This document shows positions 5,279-8,796 of a stretch of 8,796 nt of DNA, piece by piece. The first letter of the stretch is position 1; every line of letters starts with the position of its first letter. Both the position numbers and the translations under genes were made by a program. The notes under the pieces are model-generated. The model was not told where the DNA came from. It saw only the letters and a list, made by a program, of their open reading frames with translations, and did no database searches. Origin of the DNA: SAR202 cluster bacterium (GTDB lineage: Bacteria; Chloroflexota; Dehalococcoidia; UBA3495); assembly GCA_009392075.1 (NCBI GenBank), contig VFHG01000366.1, positions 1 to 8,796 of the forward strand, read 5' to 3'.

Positions 5279-6016
5279 TTATTTGGCCCGCTCTTTAAAT
5301 TCGGTCATTTTCTCTTCTAGGAGAACCCGGTCTACGCCAAGTCTCACGGCGGCATCGCGGTCCCGGCCGGCTTTGGAATCGTCCTTCAGCAGCGTCCAGG
5401 CAAAGGCCCGGTTGGCGAAGGCAACGGCGAACCCGGGGTCCAGCTTGATGGCCTCGTCCAGATCGAGTAAGGCCAGTTCGGCGTTGTTCATCTCGATGTG
5501 GACATCAGCCCGGTTGTTATAAGCAACTGAAAACTTGCCGTCGATGCGAATAGCCTGGTCAAAATCGCTGATGGCCCTCGTCAAGCGCCCAGCGGCTCGG
5601 TGGGCGAATCCCCGGCTACTATACGCGTCGGCAAAGTTCGGGTTGAGGCGAACGGCTTCGTTCAGGTCGTTAACGGCTTCACGAAATTTGGCTAGGTTTG
5701 TGTAGGCGAGTCCTCGGTTGCTGTAGGCCACGGCCAGGGTGGGATTCAATCTGATGGCCTCATCCAGGTCGGCAAGGGCGTTTTCCGGTTGGCCTAGGCT
5801 CAAATAGGTTGAACCGCGGTTGCTATAGGCCTGGGCCAAAGAGTGGTCCATCTGGATGGCCTGCGTGTAACGTTTTACCGCATCATCCAACCGGCCTTGG
5901 CGCTGCATCCGCACTCCAGTGTCGTAGACCTTTTCGGCGTCCGTCATAGTGACAGCGCCGGGCAACAACCAGCGCACGAACCTGCCCAAGATTTGAAATA
6001 CTATGAAGATTCTCAT
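5279..6016 (-). CDS. Six-repeat TPR protein
   Basis: A 245-residue protein made of six consecutive 34-residue tetratricopeptide repeats, starting at about residue 27 (AEKVYDTGVRMQ...). Each has the pattern A-x-A-Y-x-N-R-G ... A-x-x-D-L-(D/N)-x-A-(I/V)-x-L-(N/D)-P. The N-terminal 22 residues (MRIFIVFQILGRF...LLPGA) are hydrophobic with Arg and could be a signal anchor. The C-terminus ends LGVDRVLLEEKMTEFKERAK, a cap shared with the other two TPR genes (LGADR and LGIDR). TPR solenoids bind protein partners; no enzymatic part is present. The start has only a weak GAAG upstream, and the TPR gene before it ends 21 bases away, so translation may be coupled. It is a paralog of the neighbours: TDAEKVYDTG here and SDAEKRFNSG in the large gene. 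Confidence 0.9.
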   Translation of the reverse strand: MRIFIVFQILGRFVRWLLPGAVTMTDAEKVYDTGVRMQRQGRLDDAVKRYTQAIQMDHSLAQAYSNRGSTYLSLGQPENALADLDEAIRLNPTLAVAYSNRGLAYTNLAKFREAVNDLNEAVRLNPNFADAYSSRGFAHRAAGRLTRAISDFDQAIRIDGKFSVAYNNRADVHIEMNNAELALLDLDEAIKLDPGFAVAFANRAFAWTLLKDDSKAGRDRDAAVRLGVDRVLLEEKMTEFKERAK

Positions 6017-6037
6017 GATTTGGTCTTCGGGTGAGTG

Positions 6038-6442
6038 CTAATTGACCCGGTCTCGGAGCTCTGCGATCTGGTTCTCCAAGCTGGGCCGGTCTGCGCCAAG
6101 GGCTACGGCTTCTTCGACGTCTTTCAGCGACTCTTCGTGCCTACCGGTCAAAGCCAGGATCAAACTGCGGTTGAGATAGGCATCCAGGTATTTGGGGTTT
6201 ATCTCGATGGAGGTGTCGAAATCCACGAGCGCCGCTTCAGGCTGTGCCATGGCGACCAACAGAAGGCCGCGCTGGTAAAAGATATTGGCGTTTTTGTCGT
6301 TCAGCTTAACGGCCCGGTTGAGGTAAAACATTGCCCTGGCCGGCTGTCCCCACCGGGCGTAGTTCATGCCCCAGGTGAAGTAGAAACCGCTGGATACTGA
6401 CTTCATACCGCCGTAGAAGGCCGACAAGAAGCGGAGAATCAT
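6038..6442 (-). CDS. Three-repeat TPR protein
   Basis: A 134-residue protein. After a short N-terminus (MILRFLSAFYGGMKS) it has three TPR units of 34 residues: one from about residue 18 (GFYFTWGMNYARWGQ), then ANIFYQRGLLLVAMAQ, then LDAYLNRSLILALTGR. It ends with the family cap LGADRPSLENQIAELRDRVN. An in-frame TAG lies four codons upstream, so the ATG at 6442 is the first possible start; the ribosome site is poor (GGGG about 9 nt upstream). The 20 bases around this start match those around the start of the large TPR gene at 17 of 20 positions, which suggests duplication. The degenerate tail of the large TPR gene overlaps it in another frame. Confidence 0.82.
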   Translation of the reverse strand: MILRFLSAFYGGMKSVSSGFYFTWGMNYARWGQPARAMFYLNRAVKLNDKNANIFYQRGLLLVAMAQPEAALVDFDTSIEINPKYLDAYLNRSLILALTGRHEESLKDVEEAVALGADRPSLENQIAELRDRVN

Positions 6443-7892
6443 CCGGAGTGACCCCTAGGCCGACAAGTCCAGAGAGGCCGTATCCCGGATGGAACAGTTC
6501 CACCGCGTGTGTCCGGGCGACAGTCTGGAGTTGGCGCATCGAATCTGTAGACCGGATTATACGCTTAAGGGGAATGGGAGGTACCTGCGTGTTCAATTCC
6601 GTCTTGATTCGGTCTATGCCAAGGGCGACTGCCTGGTCAAGGTCTGCCTGGTACTGGGGGCAGGCCAAGTTTGGCGTGGACGGACGCTCGGACCAGGTAT
6701 GCTTTAGCGTAAGTGGGGTCAATCTCAACCACGCGGTCCATGTCTTCGATAGCAGAAGCGTGCTCACCCAGTTTGGAGTAAACCAGGGCCCGGTTGATCA
6801 GGGAGTCAATGTTATCCGTCTGCAAGATTATGGCCTGTCCGTAGTTTTCAACGGCTTTCCCAAGGTCTCCAAGGTCTTCGTGGACCACTCCCAGGTTGTA
6901 CCAGGCCGGGGCGGAAGTGGGGTCAAGGGAGACCGCTTTTTCGAAGTCGACAAGGGCCCGTTGGGGGTCGTCTTGGGCGTGGAAGCTGGCCCAGCGGTTG
7001 GTATATAGAGTGGGAGAATCAGGCGCCAAATGCAGGGCGTTTCCGTAGTCGATGACGGCTCCTGCATAGCGGCCCAGCCGGTCATAGGTTGAGCCTCGGT
7101 TCAGATAGGCGTTCAACGACGTTGGATCGGCCATGATGGCAACGGTATAGTCATCAACCGCTAAAGTTAGGTTCCCGGACGCTGCCCGGACCACTCCACG
7201 GCTGATGTATTCGGTTGAATTACCTGGTTCCAGCTCAATGGTGCGGTCCAAGTCGGCGATGGCTAATTCCAGTTCCCCGCGCAGCACGTAGGCCGAGCCA
7301 CGATTGCGGTAGGCCAGGCTGTAAGTGGGGTTAAGTTCGATTGCTTTGCCGTAGTCAGCCATAGCCAACTGGATGTCTCTGGTCCTGCTGTAGTCGATGC
7401 CCCGGTTGCCGTAGGCTGGGAAAAACTCACGGTCCAGTTCGAGGGCGCGGCCCAAGGCAATGATCGCCTCTTCACCTTTGCCCAGGTCCAGAAAGACCAA
7501 ACCAACTGGGTCTGGGGCGCCGCAGATTGATCGTCCAGTTCCAGCGACCGCTCGAGGTCGGCCAGCGCGCTTTGACAGTCCCCGGGTTCCAGGTAAGCGC
7601 TGGCACGGTTTTGGTAGGCAAGGGCCAACTCCGGATCAAGTTCAATTGACCGGGTGTAGTCTTTGATGGCCGATGAAAGGCTACCGGTCCGCTGTTCGGC
7701 CACGGCGCGATTGTGGAAAGCGGCGGCCATCGAGCCGTCGCTGAATAGGGCTAAGTCGAACTCGGCTATGGCCTCCTCGTACCTGCCTTCGTCCATCAGC
7801 TCCGTTCCGCTGTTGAAGCGCTTCTCGGCGTCGCTGAGCCCTAAGCAGGCGGCAAGCCCAAGAACCGTTACGGCGGCGATCGATAGGATCAT
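6306..7892 (-). pseudogene. Twelve-repeat TPR lipoprotein, broken by two frameshifts
   Basis: The gene begins MILSIAAVTVLGLAAC, a lipoprotein signal with lipobox LAAC (Cys16) but an uncharged n-region. TPR units follow. The start frame runs cleanly to about 7503 (residue 130). The repeats then continue in a second frame from about 7500 to about 6656. They return to the first frame at 6656-6660 (a run of five C on the minus strand) and continue through QYQADLDQAVALGIDR, ending near 6609. Stitched together, about 12 TPR units keep 34-residue phasing if one base is missing at 7498-7506 and two are missing (or one is added) at the C run. As written, a ribosome starting at 7892 would stop at 7263. 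After LGIDR the frame stays open to 6306 with no family resemblance, overlapping the next gene, so the true stop may also be lost. It could be a recent pseudogene or two sequencing/assembly errors. It lies 62 bases after the FAD oxidoreductase. Confidence 0.75.
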
Positions 7893-7954
7893 CCGGCGTA
7901 ACCCAAATCGAGAGGTAGAGGGGGGATTCGAGACCGGAAGCGGGCCTGTGGTTG

Positions 7955-8796
7955 TTAAATAACGACATCATCCCCGCTCTCGGATAGTAGGCCTGCTTCT
8001 GAGTTCGGCCCTGTTGCGAACCGGGAAAGCTGCAAAGGCGAAATATCGATAGTTGAGGTTTGGCCATCGATCACTAATTCCGCCACCGTCGCGCCGGCTG
8101 CGGGCGCCAATTTAAAGCCGTGTCCGCTGAACCCAGCGCAGATAAAAAGCCCTTCGATACCGTTGACTTGGTCGATGATGGGATGTCGGTCCGGAGTCGA
8201 GGTATACAGCCCGGCGAATCCGTTTGTGTATTCGGTCTGTTTCATCATGGGGATTCGCTTGGTCAGCTGGGTCCAGACCGACTCGATGGACTTTTGGGTG
8301 GGTCGGTGGCCATACACCGACGGGTCCTCAACCGGCTCGCCAGGTCCTCCGCCGCCGGCCAAGAGCAGGTCAGTTCCCTCAGGCCGGAAGTAAGTCTGAT
8401 TGACCAGGTCGGTTGCTCCTGGGAGGCTTGAAATGCTGGCCGACGGCCTCGTGAAAGCTGCAACTTCATGACGGCTGACGGTCAAGGGCAGGCTAACTCC
8501 GCACTGCTCGAGTAGGCCGCTGCTCCATGCTCCGGCTGCGACGATGACCCGCTCGGCGCTGATGCGCCCTTGGCTGGAAACAACCCCTGTGATCTTTCCG
8601 CCGGTAATCTCTAGCTCTGTCGCGGACGTTCTCAGTGCCGTTCTTACGCCAAGATTGCGGGCCTGGGCAGCGTAAGCTAGAGTCGTTCCAGAGGCATCGG
8701 CATACCCCGACAACGGCTCGTAAACGATGGCGGAGCAGTCGTCAAGATCGAAGCCGGGAGTTAACGCTCCGGCTTCTTGTTGGTCGATGATTGTGG
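7955..8796 (-). CDS. FAD-dependent oxidoreductase, DAO family (glycine/D-amino acid or sarcosine oxidase-like), 5' end outside window
   Basis: The last 279 codons of a DAO-family (PF01266) flavoenzyme. The frame is open to the window edge, and the bases upstream of the apparent TTG at 8713 are clearly coding (GFDLDDCSAIVYEP then SGYADASGTT, a typical DAO block). So the start and the N-terminal Rossmann GxGxxG are outside the window. Seen: VIVAAGAWS (about 84-92 of the visible part), the usual 'AAGAWS' FAD strand; FAGLYTSTPDRHPIID (about 193-208); and the C-terminal FAD-binding block AGFSGHGFKLAPAAG (about 220-234). Known members oxidise glycine, sarcosine, dimethylglycine, D-amino acids or related secondary and tertiary amines. 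Position upstream of a carbamoylase-like enzyme would suit oxidation of an amino acid released from a carbamoyl precursor, but this is inference. Confidence 0.93.
   Translation of the reverse strand, partial: TIIDQQEAGALTPGFDLDDCSAIVYEPLSGYADASGTTLAYAAQARNLGVRTALRTSATELEITGGKITGVVSSQGRISAERVIVAAGAWSSGLLEQCGVSLPLTVSRHEVAAFTRPSASISSLPGATDLVNQTYFRPEGTDLLLAGGGGPGEPVEDPSVYGHRPTQKSIESVWTQLTKRIPMMKQTEYTNGFAGLYTSTPDRHPIIDQVNGIEGLFICAGFSGHGFKLAPAAGATVAELVIDGQTSTIDISPLQLSRFATGPNSEAGLLSESGDDVVI

Noticed and set aside
6637..7500. TPR frame starting at TTG 7500 as an independent 287-residue gene.
   Set aside because: No ribosome site before the TTG. It starts in the middle of a TPR unit and continues the repeats of the gene starting at 7892, so it is the middle of a frameshifted gene.

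Overview
The window looks like a piece of a Chloroflexota chromosome, most like the Dehalococcoidia / SAR202 side of the phylum. This is inference. It rests on the style of the P-II protein, on a small HH/CxxC protein of a type I associate with that phylum, and on a set of DOM-type catabolic hydrolases next to an FAD oxidase. There are no rRNA or tRNA genes to fix the taxonomy, and no insertion sequence, CRISPR array or phage gene was seen.

Left part (1-2404). A P-II nitrogen regulator (126-470, minus) is divergent from a rightward pair: a 63-residue putative metal-binding protein (883-1074) and a tubulin/FtsZ-superfamily GTPase of the CetZ type (1228-2349). The 412-base gap between the divergent genes has no gene. 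It holds a perfect 12-1-12 palindrome in the P-II leader, AT-rich inverted and direct repeats, two candidate rightward promoters and a small hairpin. A strong intrinsic terminator that can work in both directions (2374-2404) closes the CetZ-like unit and faces the leftward genes.

Right part (2504-8796). All genes here are leftward and close together, as in one long operon or a few overlapping ones. In transcription order: a DAO-family FAD oxidoreductase cut by the window edge; a 12-repeat TPR lipoprotein gene broken by two frameshifts; a 3-repeat TPR protein; a 6-repeat TPR protein; a Zn-dependent M20-type N-carbamoyl amino acid hydrolase / allantoate amidohydrolase-like enzyme; a CoxG-like SRPBCC protein; and a cyclase-family (PF04199) metal hydrolase. 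The enzymes suggest breakdown of small amides, ureides or N-methylated amino acids, but the substrate cannot be read from the sequence.

The item most worth following is the CetZ-like protein. CetZ is best known as an archaeal (mainly haloarchaeal) cell-shape tubulin, whereas everything around this gene looks bacterial. It matches CetZ over both the GTPase and the C-terminal domain, and it has a small cysteine/histidine protein as upstream partner. Second are the TPR cassette (three paralogs with a shared C-terminal LG-x-DR ending, two of them with near-identical start regions) and its frameshifts.
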